A DNA stretch of 7,220 nt from DASQDN01 sp035630195 (GCA_035630195.1 DASQLD010000528.1:1-7220), one strand, 5' to 3'. Numbered from the stretch's first letter, positions 1 to 6,566 are shown. Notes: a model not told the origin generated them from the letters alone. Numbers and translations: made by a program.

Positions 1-1544
1 TTGCCCAGCAGCCTTCGGACTCTCAGCCAAAGGACATTCGCGACACTCCACGAGGTACGCTGCTAGGTTTTCTCGAAGCGTCCGGCGGAGGTGACTACCG
101 CCGCGCCGCATCGTTTCTTAATATCCGCAAGGACCATCGAAGATCCACTTCGCCCGAGGAACTTGCTCAGGAACTGAAGCGAGTGCTCGACCGCAAACTC
201 GCCCAGGATCTGAGCAAGATTAGCAGCGCTACCGAAGGTGACCTGACGGATGGCCTTGAACCCAACTTGGAATTAATCGGCATAGTAAGACAAGGCGATC
301 GGAACGTCGACCTCCTCCTCGAACGCGTTCGACTTCCTGAGGTAGGCGAAGTCTGGCTCGTTGCCGCAAGCACGGTCAGTCTGATACCGATTCTCCACGC
401 CGATATCGATACTACGTGGCTCGAATCATTTCTTCCTCATTGGTTGTTGCATACCACTGTGTTCGATACGCCACTGTGGCAGTGGCTCGCGATTCTCATC
501 CTCACGCTGGTGGCGACGGCATTTGGACACGTGCTGGCTCGCATTTTGATTCGATCGTTGAACCCGCTTGTTCGCCGCACGCATTCTGCTTTGGATGATC
601 GTCTCATCGAAGCTTTACGTCGCCCCTTGCAGCTCCTTTTCGCCTTGGCGGCCTTTCGCGCCGGGCTTGTGTGGATAGCGCCATCCTACCTGCTTCGCAT
701 GTATCTTGGGAGGCTTCTCACAGGCATCATCTATCTGTCGATAGCGTGGGTGTTGGTCAGGCTCGTCGACGTGATCACCACAAAGCTTGTCGCCGCCATG
801 TCGGGACGACAAAAGACCACAGTGGCCTCGATCATGCCGCTGACACGGCGGACGATTAAAGTATTCGTTGTTTGCATCGCAATACTAGCGACCATAAGCA
901 GTTGGGGGTATGACACGACAGCGCTGCTGGCTGGATTGGGTGTTGGTGGTGTCGCTGTTGCGCTCGCGGCTCAGAAGACGCTCGAGAACTTGTTTGGAGG
1001 ACTTGCTATCACGAGTGATAAGCCGGTCCTGGTTGGGGATTTCTGCAAATACGGTGACAAAGTCGGAACGGTTGAAGATATAGGTTTACGATCCACACGC
1101 ATTCGAAGTCTCGATCGAACCATTGTGACGGTCCCTAACGGCGAATTCTCCGGCATGCAGATCGAAAACTTCGGCAAGCGAGACAAGATGTCGTTTCGGC
1201 CGATCTTGCAATTACGGCGTGACACGGCGCCGCAGAAGTTGCACTCTCTCTTACCGAGGTTGCGTCAACTCCTGCTGGACAATCCCCACATCGAGCGCAC
1301 ACCTCGCGTTCGGTTATTGGCGATCGGAAGTCAATCCCTCGATATCGAGATCTTCTCTTATGTCCTGACACCGGACTACGATGAATTTCTGCTCAGGCAG
1401 GAGGAGATTCTTCTACGATTGCTCGACGTCTTCGCCGCCGAAAGAGTTGAACTTGCTATGCCGATGCAATTGAACTTTGACGGCCGCCAGCGCGAAATCC
1501 CTCGACCAAGTCCGCAGCAGCCGGAGCCCAGTCAGGAAAAGTGA
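1..1544 (+). CDS. MscS-family mechanosensitive ion channel with N-terminal soluble domain, 5'-truncated by window edge
   Basis: Inner-membrane channel of the small-conductance mechanosensitive family, which releases solutes on osmotic downshock. The frame is open from base 3 with no stop. The GTG at 183 is internal, because the 60 codons before it encode a sensible domain containing 'DTPRGTLLGFLEA' and 'GDYRRAASFLNI'. The true start is therefore upstream of the window, and 513 residues are visible. This N-terminal region and the segment up to about 400 look soluble. Hydrophobic segments follow at roughly 480-551, 620-685, 714-776 and 852-905. The pore-lining helix is at about 921-1010 (LLAGLGVGGVAVALAAQ, then NLFGGLAI), rich in Gly/Ala as in MscS TM3. 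The beta domain follows at about 1029-1178 with VGDF, G-VEDIGLRSTRIR and VPNGEF. A C-terminal alpha/beta domain ends in a Pro/Gln-rich tail. The 3' end overlaps the opposite-strand epimerase gene by 89 bp. The family call is secure; the gating stimulus and selectivity are not readable. Confidence 0.93.
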   Translation, partial: AQQPSDSQPKDIRDTPRGTLLGFLEASGGGDYRRAASFLNIRKDHRRSTSPEELAQELKRVLDRKLAQDLSKISSATEGDLTDGLEPNLELIGIVRQGDRNVDLLLERVRLPEVGEVWLVAASTVSLIPILHADIDTTWLESFLPHWLLHTTVFDTPLWQWLAILILTLVATAFGHVLARILIRSLNPLVRRTHSALDDRLIEALRRPLQLLFALAAFRAGLVWIAPSYLLRMYLGRLLTGIIYLSIAWVLVRLVDVITTKLVAAMSGRQKTTVASIMPLTRRTIKVFVVCIAILATISSWGYDTTALLAGLGVGGVAVALAAQKTLENLFGGLAITSDKPVLVGDFCKYGDKVGTVEDIGLRSTRIRSLDRTIVTVPNGEFSGMQIENFGKRDKMSFRPILQLRRDTAPQKLHSLLPRLRQLLLDNPHIERTPRVRLLAIGSQSLDIEIFSYVLTPDYDEFLLRQEEILLRLLDVFAAERVELAMPMQLNFDGRQREIPRPSPQQPEPSQEK

Positions 1545-1812
1545 AAGCAAAGCCGGCTGGGACGAGGCGGGTTGGTATGACGCGCCTGCTTTTCAGCACC
1601 AACTCGGTTTCCATCCGAAGAACCATCGCGCCTAACTCGAGCATCCATTGTGTGGCTGGTAACCCAACACGGACACCGCAGGCTTCCCGCAACCGGCGCA
1701 TAAAATCGCAATTCGGAAGAGGATTGGGAGATGCCAGATTGACCGGGCCATCAAGTTCTTCATGAGCAAGAAGAAAATTGATGGCGCGTAGAAAATCGAT
1801 GAAGTGAATCAC
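1456..1812 (-). CDS. C-terminal part of split TIGR01777-type NAD-dependent epimerase (DUF1731-like region)
   Basis: This 118-residue frame carries the C-terminal half of a TIGR01777/YfcH-like SDR epimerase. It begins IHFIDFLRAINFLL, which matches the 'WIHxxDFxRAI' segment normally lying inside the full-length protein. It continues with GPVNLASPNP, a hallmark of the family, and the conserved closing region RRVIPTRLVPAGFAFTFPDW. The GTG at 1812 shares four bases (GTGA) with the TGA ending the N-terminal half, and a GGAGAG at 1824-1829 could serve as ribosome binding site. So it might be translated by reinitiation. More simply, the original gene lost one base. On its own it lacks the Rossmann nucleotide-binding region, so it would not be an enzyme. 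The last 89 bp run antisense over the end of the MscS gene, so the tail after PDW is probably less constrained. Confidence 0.7.
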   Translation of the reverse strand: MIHFIDFLRAINFLLAHEELDGPVNLASPNPLPNCDFMRRLREACGVRVGLPATQWMLELGAMVLRMETELVLKSRRVIPTRLVPAGFAFTFPDWAPAAADLVEGFRAGGRQSSIASA

Positions 1813-1829
1813 GAAACAAACTGCTCTCC
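1809..1829 (-). other. Frameshift junction / GTGA stop-start overlap in the epimerase gene
   Basis: On the minus strand the bases read TCG TGA TTC AC, ending the N-terminal half at Ser-stop. Inserting one G gives TCG TGG ATT CAC, that is Ser-Trp-Ile-His, which joins the two halves exactly as the family expects (a joined protein of about 324 residues). A one-base deletion in a GG pair is therefore the simplest reading. The overlap also forms GTGA, with GGAGAG at 1824-1829 placed 11 bases before the GTG, so termination-reinitiation cannot be excluded. No slippery heptamer of the X-XXY-YYZ type is present in frame, so programmed -1 frameshifting is not supported. Confidence 0.75.
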
Positions 1830-2429
1830 GGAACCCGACATACCGCCCAAACCTACGCGAACTAAGCCGCTCAATACATCAAAGATGCCACCCCGGTCGG
1901 GACTCAGCGTTAAGGCGCTGCGAAGCGCAATCTTCCGCGTGCCTGGTGTCGCTGTCTCGAAGAACGTTCGTTCCCAACTTGTTGCGACGTCGATACTGAA
2001 ACGCCAAGTCTCAGGAATACCCGGCTCCGATCCACCGATTTCTCCCTGGGCTTCATCCATTGGCCGGTCCAGCGCGTGCCGATAGATGGTCGCTGTGCTG
2101 GCGTTCATCCAGATCTTGGGCGGATGAGAAGATGCCGCAATAGCTTCGCCGATCAGTCGCGTCGTCTCTACACGCGAGCGCTTGATCGCGAGACGATTCG
2201 CCTGGTTATAACGGCAATTGACGTTACGCCCGGCAAGATTGATGACCAGGTCCGCGCCATCGAGCGTAGAGACCCATGTCCCCCGTTCGTATCCCGCCCA
2301 ATGGACCGCCTTCCAAGGAACCCTTATAGGATTGCGAGTGAGAACAGTAACATCGTGACCGTGGCTATGAAAATGTCTAGCCACAATGGCGCCGATCTGG
2401 CCGCTACCGCCAGGAATTATGACTCGCAC
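1809..2429 (-). CDS. N-terminal part of split TIGR01777-type NAD-dependent epimerase (SDR, YfcH-like), frameshifted
   Basis: An atypical short-chain dehydrogenase/epimerase of the TIGR01777 group; substrate unknown in most members. The 206 residues open with the Rossmann fold MRVIIPGGSGQIG (GGSGQIG at residues 7-13) and continue with VTVLTRNP. INLAGRNV lies at 63-70, NASTATIYRH at 109-118 and RKIALRSALTLSPDRGG at 165-181. Tyr116 is in the usual catalytic Tyr region, but the residue four places on is Leu120, so the classical YxxxK is not visible. Family members run to about 300 residues. This frame stops with TGA right after GSGEQFVS, where the family continues with Trp-Ile-His, and the rest is found one frame away at 1456-1812. 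The GTG start is chosen because it directly precedes the Rossmann motif. It lies 18 bp after the aldo/keto reductase stop, in the same frame, without a clear Shine-Dalgarno, which points to co-translation in an operon. Confidence 0.8.
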   Translation of the reverse strand: MRVIIPGGSGQIGAIVARHFHSHGHDVTVLTRNPIRVPWKAVHWAGYERGTWVSTLDGADLVINLAGRNVNCRYNQANRLAIKRSRVETTRLIGEAIAASSHPPKIWMNASTATIYRHALDRPMDEAQGEIGGSEPGIPETWRFSIDVATSWERTFFETATPGTRKIALRSALTLSPDRGGIFDVLSGLVRVGLGGMSGSGEQFVS

Positions 2430-2447
2430 GAATAAGAGGCGCGCCCG

Positions 2448-3407
2448 TCAGGCGTCAATATGATCGGCAAAGAACGCGTCGATTGCAGCCTTGTGCGCCG
2501 GAACCAGTTCCCCGGAAATACGCTGCATTTCGTCGTGATTCATCATCTTGAAAGACTTGGCTACTGCGATGTTCTCTTCGATGAATTCTACCTTCGGCAT
2601 GCCGAGTACACACGCTGTAACAGGCAATGACATCGAGTAGCGGATCAAATCTTTGGCAGGCGCCTTCAACTGGTCCTGCGCGAAGATCTTCATTGCGATG
2701 ATGCCCATCTTCTTTCGCATCGCAACTGGTAGCGCGAGTGATTCGAAACTGACTTCATGTTTCTCGCCGTAGGCGCTGATGCCCTTCGCCATTCCCGCCT
2801 TCGCGGCGTTCAATGCCATCTGGGTGCAGTCGAAATCATGACGTTCCAGCGCAGCCTTGAGAACTGCCGGATCTGTGTGGCTGGTGATGCCGATGAAGCG
2901 AGTTACTTTCTCTTCCTTCATCTTCCGAATCACATCGAGGACATTGCCGGGCTTCTCGATATTGGCAAGATCTTCCTCACCAAGGAGGTTATGGATATGC
3001 AGCAGATCGAGCTTATCCGTATTCAGCCGCTTAAGGCTTCCCTCGATGCTGCGCTTGGCCTCATCACCGGTTCGAACGCTTACCTTTGTGGCGAGGAAGA
3101 CTTGCTTACGCCGCTCGGGCATCAGCTTTCCCGCCCAAGTCTCGCTTTGACCGTTGCCGTAGGCATATGCGGTATCGATGTAGTTGATTCCAAGATCAAG
3201 CGCCTTCGTCATCGCGGCGAGAGCTTTGTCTTCATCCTTATAAGCGAGCCAGCGGCTACCAGAGCCGAAGGCGAGAACAGAAACTTTCTGCCCGGTCTTG
3301 CCCAGCACGCGTACAGGCATCCCGGTGCGCTCATCTTTGGCCTCGAGTATACCGGCGGCAGACAGCGCCGATGCTGTAGCCAGAAAATCTCTTCGCGTAA
3401 AGCCCAT
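2448..3407 (-). CDS. Aldo/keto reductase with Tat signal peptide
   Basis: NAD(P)H-dependent oxidoreductase of the aldo/keto reductase (TIM barrel) superfamily; substrate not readable. The 319 residues begin with a twin-arginine signal, TRRDFLA at residues 4-10, followed by a short Ala-rich hydrophobic stretch (ATASALSAAGIL), so export or membrane anchoring by Tat is likely. No clear AxA cleavage site is seen. The AKR core starts near residue 33 (RVLGKTGQKVS). The catalytic tetrad is visible as Asp78 (INYIDTA), Tyr83 (YGNGQSE), Lys108 (LATKV) and His137 (DLLHIHN). FIGITSH at 171-177 is also typical. The C-terminal part keeps VLGMPKVEFIEENI, the usual late AKR segment. No ferredoxin-type Cys cluster is present. 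The start is supported by GAGGAGA at 3418-3424. It is the third cistron of the minus-strand unit, 37 bp after yjbQ. The family is certain; role and final location are inferred. Confidence 0.93.
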   Translation of the reverse strand: MGFTRRDFLATASALSAAGILEAKDERTGMPVRVLGKTGQKVSVLAFGSGSRWLAYKDEDKALAAMTKALDLGINYIDTAYAYGNGQSETWAGKLMPERRKQVFLATKVSVRTGDEAKRSIEGSLKRLNTDKLDLLHIHNLLGEEDLANIEKPGNVLDVIRKMKEEKVTRFIGITSHTDPAVLKAALERHDFDCTQMALNAAKAGMAKGISAYGEKHEVSFESLALPVAMRKKMGIIAMKIFAQDQLKAPAKDLIRYSMSLPVTACVLGMPKVEFIEENIAVAKSFKMMNHDEMQRISGELVPAHKAAIDAFFADHIDA

Positions 3408-3417
3408 CGCCTTTGTA

Positions 3418-3424
3418 TCTCCTC
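3418..3424 (-). promoter_or_regulatory. Ribosome binding site of the aldo/keto reductase gene
   Basis: The minus strand reads GAGGAGA, ending 10 bases before the ATG at 3405-3407. It is the strongest Shine-Dalgarno in the minus-strand unit and fixes the start so that the Tat signal is included. It lies in the 37-bp spacer after the yjbQ stop. No hairpin or promoter is evident in that spacer. Confidence 0.7.
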
Positions 3425-3444
3425 GTTTTCAATCTTAGCGGAAG

Positions 3445-3864
3445 CTATTCGCCAATTGCATGCAGCACGACATGACGTTGATGCGCCAAGGCCCTGTGCT
3501 CGAACACATACAATCCCTGCCATGTACCGAGGACCATGCGGGAGTCCACAATCGGAATCGAAAGCTGAGTAGCCGTCAGGGCGGATCGGATATGAGCCGG
3601 CATATCGTCCGGACCTTCAATCGTGTGCCGGTAAAGACGATTATCTTCGGGCGCAATCCGGCCGAAGAAATCGTTCAGGTCCGCGATGACGTCCCGATCC
3701 GCGTTCTCTTGAATCGTTAAGGACGCAGATGTATGTTGAATAAAGACCGTCAACAAGCCTGCTTTGATACCGCATGAGTCGAGCCATCGCTCTACCTTGT
3801 TCGTAATCTCGTACAACCCTTTGCCGCGCGTGGCAACATCGATTCGCGTGTTCTGTTGAATCAT
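3445..3864 (-). CDS. yjbQ: YjbQ/UPF0047 family protein
   Basis: Small conserved protein of the UPF0047 family (139 residues, the usual family length). E. coli YjbQ has been linked to weak thiamine-phosphate synthase activity, but the physiological role is unsettled. Key motifs are visible: FIQHTSASLTIQEN at residues 41-54 (His44, Glu53, Asn54), His80, GPDDMPAHI at 84-92 (His91), and the signature SIPIVDSRMVLGTWQGLY at 102-119 followed by FEHR. The conserved histidines probably form a metal or ligand site (inference). I place the start at the ATG at 3864. It gives MIQQNTRIDV, the normal N-terminus, and overlaps the glmS TGA as ATGA, implying translational coupling. An in-frame start 16 codons further upstream lies inside glmS and adds an Arg-rich, non-family segment, so it is rejected. 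No good separate Shine-Dalgarno precedes the ATG (GGTGGA abuts it). Confidence 0.9.
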   Translation of the reverse strand: MIQQNTRIDVATRGKGLYEITNKVERWLDSCGIKAGLLTVFIQHTSASLTIQENADRDVIADLNDFFGRIAPEDNRLYRHTIEGPDDMPAHIRSALTATQLSIPIVDSRMVLGTWQGLYVFEHRALAHQRHVVLHAIGE

Positions 3865-5720
3865 TCCACCGTAACGCTCTTGGCGAGGTTCCGCGGCTGA
3901 TCGACGTCGCATCCGAGCCGCACGGCGATGTGATACGCCAGCAACTGCAAGGGAACGATCTCGAGCAGCGGTAACAAGAGCTCATTCGTCGAGGGAATGA
4001 CGATGACATGGTCCGCGCTCTTGCTCACTTCTTCTTCATCGCCCTCACAAACGACGGCGATCACAATACCGCTGCGAGCCTTCACTTCCTGTATGTTGGA
4101 AAGCGTCTTCTCATAGCGAACTCTGCTCTCTTCGCTGTTTGGATCGCGCGTCGCCAGCACAACTACCGGAAGTTTTTCGTCGATCAGAGCGTTCGGACCG
4201 TGCTTCATTTCACCGGCCGGATACCCTTCCGCATGGATATAGGAGATCTCCTTTAACTTTAGGGCGCCTTCTAGAGCAATCGGGAAGTGGATTCCCCGCC
4301 CCAGGTAAAGGAAATCCGTTGCGCGCGAAAGAAGCCGCACAAGATCCTCATACTGGCCGTCATCCTGCGACAGGATGTGTTCGAGCTTGCCGGGCAGCTT
4401 GGTCAGCTCCTGAACTAGTTCGATACTTTGCTCCTCGCTGATCGTCTCACGCGACTGCGCCAGATAGAGCGCCAGTACGAACAATGCCGTCAACTGTGAT
4501 GTGAATGCCTTTGTCGAGGCGACGCCGATCTCCGGCCCCGCGTGGGTGAGTAATGTACCTGCGGCCTCCCGCGTAATCATCGAGCCGACAACGTTGCAGA
4601 TGGCGACTGTTTTCGATCCCTTTTGCTTCGATTCGCGCTGCGCTGCCAGCGTATCCGCGGTCTCTCCCGACTGAGAGATAACCACCGTTAACGTATTCGG
4701 CGGGATGATCGGGTCCCGGTAGCGGAACTCGCTACCATAATCGACCTCCACCGGAATGCGCGCCAGTTTCTCGATCATGAACTTGCCCGCAAGAGCCGCA
4801 TGCCAGCTTGTGCCGCAGGCGATGATCTTGATCGACGTAAACTCTTTGAACTGCTTGGGCGAGATATCCATCTCGTCCAGAAACACGCGGCCGGTTTCCT
4901 GACCCACACGGCCAAGGAGAGTATCGCGAACAGCGCGGGGCTGCTCAAAGATCTCTTTGAGCATGAAATGCTTGTAGCCGCCCTTCTCCGCCATGATCGG
5001 GTCCCAGAGAATGTGCGAGACCTGGCGCTTGATCGGCCGTCCGTCAAAATCTGTCAGCCGAACGCCTTCCCGGGTCAGGATGGCCATATCTCCATCGGAC
5101 AGGAAGAACATGTCGCGAGTGTGGCTAAGAATCGCCGGGACGTCGGATGCGAGGAAGTACTCGTTGTCTCCTATTCCTACAACCGCCGGTGGTCCCGAGC
5201 GCGCGCCGACGATTTTGTTCGGCTCCGACTTGCTGATCACACCCAGCGCAAAGACGCCTCTCAACTGCTTCACAGCGCATCGGACAGCGGCTTCGAGATT
5301 ACCCTGATAGTACTTTTCGATCAAATGAGCTATTACTTCGGTATCCGTTTCTGTTTTAAACTGATGTCCTTCGCTCTGTAACTGCTGTTTAAGCGAGAGG
5401 TAATTTTCGACAATTCCGTTGTGAACGACAACGATTTGTCCTTTGCAGTCCCGATGGGGATGCGCATTTTCTTCCGTCGGACGCCCATGTGTCGCCCATC
5501 GTGTATGGCCTATCCCGTAGTGCCCATCTAATGGGTTAGTACGAACCACTTCCTCCAGATTCCGTAGCTTTCCCGAGGCGCGTCGGATCACAAGTTCAGA
5601 CTGCCCGTCCACCACGGCGATACCAGCCGAGTCGTACCCGCGATATTCTAAGCGGCGCAAACCGTCGAGGATGATTGGAACAGCGTTCCGGCTACCGATA
5701 TACCCTACAATTCCACACAT
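3861..5720 (-). CDS. glmS: Glutamine--fructose-6-phosphate aminotransferase (isomerizing), GlmS
   Basis: Cytosolic enzyme making glucosamine-6-phosphate from fructose-6-phosphate and glutamine, the first step to UDP-GlcNAc for peptidoglycan. It is full length at 619 residues (E. coli 609). The class II glutaminase domain covers about 1-230. It has the nucleophile Cys2 (MCGIVGYIG), RRLEYRGYDSAGIA, GHTRWATHG at 71-79, HNGIVENY at 100-107 and TDTEV at 125-129. Two SIS sugar-isomerase domains follow: ACGTSWHAA at 301-309 and SQSGETADT at 349-357 in the first, YLGRG at 472-476 and LKLKEISYIHAEGY with Glu491 in the second. GEMKHGPN with His507 and the C-terminal DQPRNLAKSVTVE with Lys614 complete the isomerase site. 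All key residues are present. It is the first gene of the minus-strand unit; its TGA overlaps the yjbQ ATG. No Shine-Dalgarno is seen before the ATG. The 83-bp upstream space is too short for a glmS ribozyme. Confidence 0.98.
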   Translation of the reverse strand: MCGIVGYIGSRNAVPIILDGLRRLEYRGYDSAGIAVVDGQSELVIRRASGKLRNLEEVVRTNPLDGHYGIGHTRWATHGRPTEENAHPHRDCKGQIVVVHNGIVENYLSLKQQLQSEGHQFKTETDTEVIAHLIEKYYQGNLEAAVRCAVKQLRGVFALGVISKSEPNKIVGARSGPPAVVGIGDNEYFLASDVPAILSHTRDMFFLSDGDMAILTREGVRLTDFDGRPIKRQVSHILWDPIMAEKGGYKHFMLKEIFEQPRAVRDTLLGRVGQETGRVFLDEMDISPKQFKEFTSIKIIACGTSWHAALAGKFMIEKLARIPVEVDYGSEFRYRDPIIPPNTLTVVISQSGETADTLAAQRESKQKGSKTVAICNVVGSMITREAAGTLLTHAGPEIGVASTKAFTSQLTALFVLALYLAQSRETISEEQSIELVQELTKLPGKLEHILSQDDGQYEDLVRLLSRATDFLYLGRGIHFPIALEGALKLKEISYIHAEGYPAGEMKHGPNALIDEKLPVVVLATRDPNSEESRVRYEKTLSNIQEVKARSGIVIAVVCEGDEEEVSKSADHVIVIPSTNELLLPLLEIVPLQLLAYHIAVRLGCDVDQPRNLAKSVTVE

Positions 5721-5729
5721 GGTTCATCT

Positions 5730-5757
5730 ATTGTAGGGCAGCCGTCAAGTTAAGCAA
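5730..5757 (-). promoter_or_regulatory. Possible sigma70-type promoter of glmS, near-leaderless
   Basis: On the minus strand TTGCTT (5752-5757) and TACAAT (5730-5735) are 16 bases apart. TACAAT is one mismatch from the -10 consensus; the -35 is weak. The -10 ends only 9 bases before the glmS ATG, so a transcript would carry a leader of about three bases. This agrees with the lack of a Shine-Dalgarno there. An alternative start site further upstream, inside the divergent gene, cannot be excluded. Confidence 0.35.
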
Positions 5758-5784
5758 GGCCCAGTACTAGGGGAGGAATTTTCT

Positions 5785-5792
5785 GAGGTGAT
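5785..5792 (+). promoter_or_regulatory. Ribosome binding site of the SDR gene
   Basis: GAGGTGAT is an eight-base perfect match to the anti-Shine-Dalgarno region and sits 11 bases before the GTG at 5804, supporting that non-ATG start. A second purine-rich site, GGGGAGGA at 5770-5777, is too far (26 bases) to serve the same start. Confidence 0.7.
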
Positions 5793-5803
5793 AAAAAAGA
5801 ATA

Positions 5804-6562
5804 GTGTCCAAACAACTGGTTGGTAAGTCGGTTTTGATAACGGGAGCCTCGCGCGGAATCGGGGCGGCGGCGGCGCTCGCGATTGCGGAGGCAGGAGCAA
5901 GCGACATCGTCCTGCACTACAACTCATTTCAGGAAGGGGCGGACGAGACAGCCGCAAAGGTTCGATCTTTAGGGACGAACGTCCGACTCTGCCAGGCAGA
6001 TCTGGGACATACGGAGGGCATAAAAAGTTTGATCCGTGATGTGAAGGACCACTCTTTCGACATCCTAATCAACAATGCCGGCCATCTTGTACAGCGGGCA
6101 AAGCTACTGGAATCGACGGAAGAGATCTATGACGTAGTGTTCAATCTGAACACGAAGAGCATGTGGTTCCTCACGCAGGCAATCGCGCCCGGCATGATCG
6201 AGAAGAAGAGCGGCGTTATCGTCAACGTCAGTTCCATCGCTGCTCGTAACGGAGGCGGTCCAGGGGCCACGATGTACTCAGCCGCCAAGGCCGCTGTTTC
6301 GTCTTTCACAAAGGGTTGGGCGAAGGAGTTGGCGCCGCACGGGATTCGCGTGAACGGCGTGAGTCCCGGCACCGTCGATAACTATTTCCACGAAAAGCAC
6401 TCGACCCGAGAGATTCTGAACAGCGTCGTGGCGATGACGCCTGCGGGACGTCTCAGCACCAACGAAGACGTCTCCGACGTGATTCTATTCCTCTGTTCAG
6501 ACGCCAGCCGTTATGTCCATGGTCAAACCATAGAGATCAACGGCGGCATGTTTATGGTTTAG
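5804..6562 (+). CDS. SDR family NAD(P)-dependent oxidoreductase (classical, FabG-like)
   Basis: Cytosolic classical short-chain dehydrogenase/reductase of 252 residues, the usual length. The cofactor motif TGASRGIG lies at 13-20, with an Ala run after it. ADL at 65-67 and NNAG at 90-93 follow. The catalytic residues are Asn114 (NLN), Ser144 (NVSSIAA), Tyr158 and Lys162 (YSAAK). RVNGVSPGTV at 182-191 and the closing GQTIEINGG at 240-248 are standard. The GTG start is fixed by a strong ribosome binding site and gives SKQLVGKSVLITG, a normal SDR opening. The family contains FabG, sugar and polyol dehydrogenases; nothing in the sequence decides the substrate. No acyl-carrier or fatty acid genes are adjacent, so a fabG name is not justified. 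A convergent Gfo/Idh/MocA oxidoreductase four bases away hints at carbohydrate metabolism, but only weakly. It is divergent from glmS across 83 bp; no strong promoter was found there on this strand. Confidence 0.93.
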   Translation: MSKQLVGKSVLITGASRGIGAAAALAIAEAGASDIVLHYNSFQEGADETAAKVRSLGTNVRLCQADLGHTEGIKSLIRDVKDHSFDILINNAGHLVQRAKLLESTEEIYDVVFNLNTKSMWFLTQAIAPGMIEKKSGVIVNVSSIAARNGGGPGATMYSAAKAAVSSFTKGWAKELAPHGIRVNGVSPGTVDNYFHEKHSTREILNSVVAMTPAGRLSTNEDVSDVILFLCSDASRYVHGQTIEINGGMFMV

Positions 6563-6566
6563 GTAT

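Noticed and set aside
1551..1558. AGCCGGCT palindrome just after the MscS stop as a terminator
   Set aside because: There is no loop, only an 8-bp self-complementary site, and no T-tract follows.
1809..1823. Programmed -1 ribosomal frameshift joining the epimerase halves
   Set aside because: The bases before the stop read TTT GTT TCG in frame, which is not a slippery heptamer. A lost G or reinitiation explains the junction better.
1541..2435. Plus-strand frames opposite the split epimerase, considered as an alternative explanation for the split
   Set aside because: The translations are low-complexity and Arg/Pro/Ser-rich with no motifs, while both epimerase halves match the family over their whole length.
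2757..3572. Long plus-strand open frame opposite the aldo/keto reductase and yjbQ
   Set aside because: Its protein has no recognisable motif and a Cys/Arg-rich composition typical of antisense shadows. The minus-strand genes there have full catalytic motifs.
3865..3912. A 16-residue N-terminal extension of YjbQ inside glmS
   Set aside because: The extension is Arg-rich, unlike the family N-terminus, and is simply the other frame of the glmS 3' end. The ATGA-overlap start gives the normal family length.
4800..5381. Plus-strand 193-residue open frame opposite glmS
   Set aside because: It is antisense to the conserved GlmS domains and has no family features or plausible ribosome binding context.
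5721..5803. glmS ribozyme/riboswitch upstream of glmS
   Set aside because: The intergenic space is only 83 bp, shorter than the glmS ribozyme, and the divergent SDR ribosome binding site occupies part of it. No matching stem pattern was seen.
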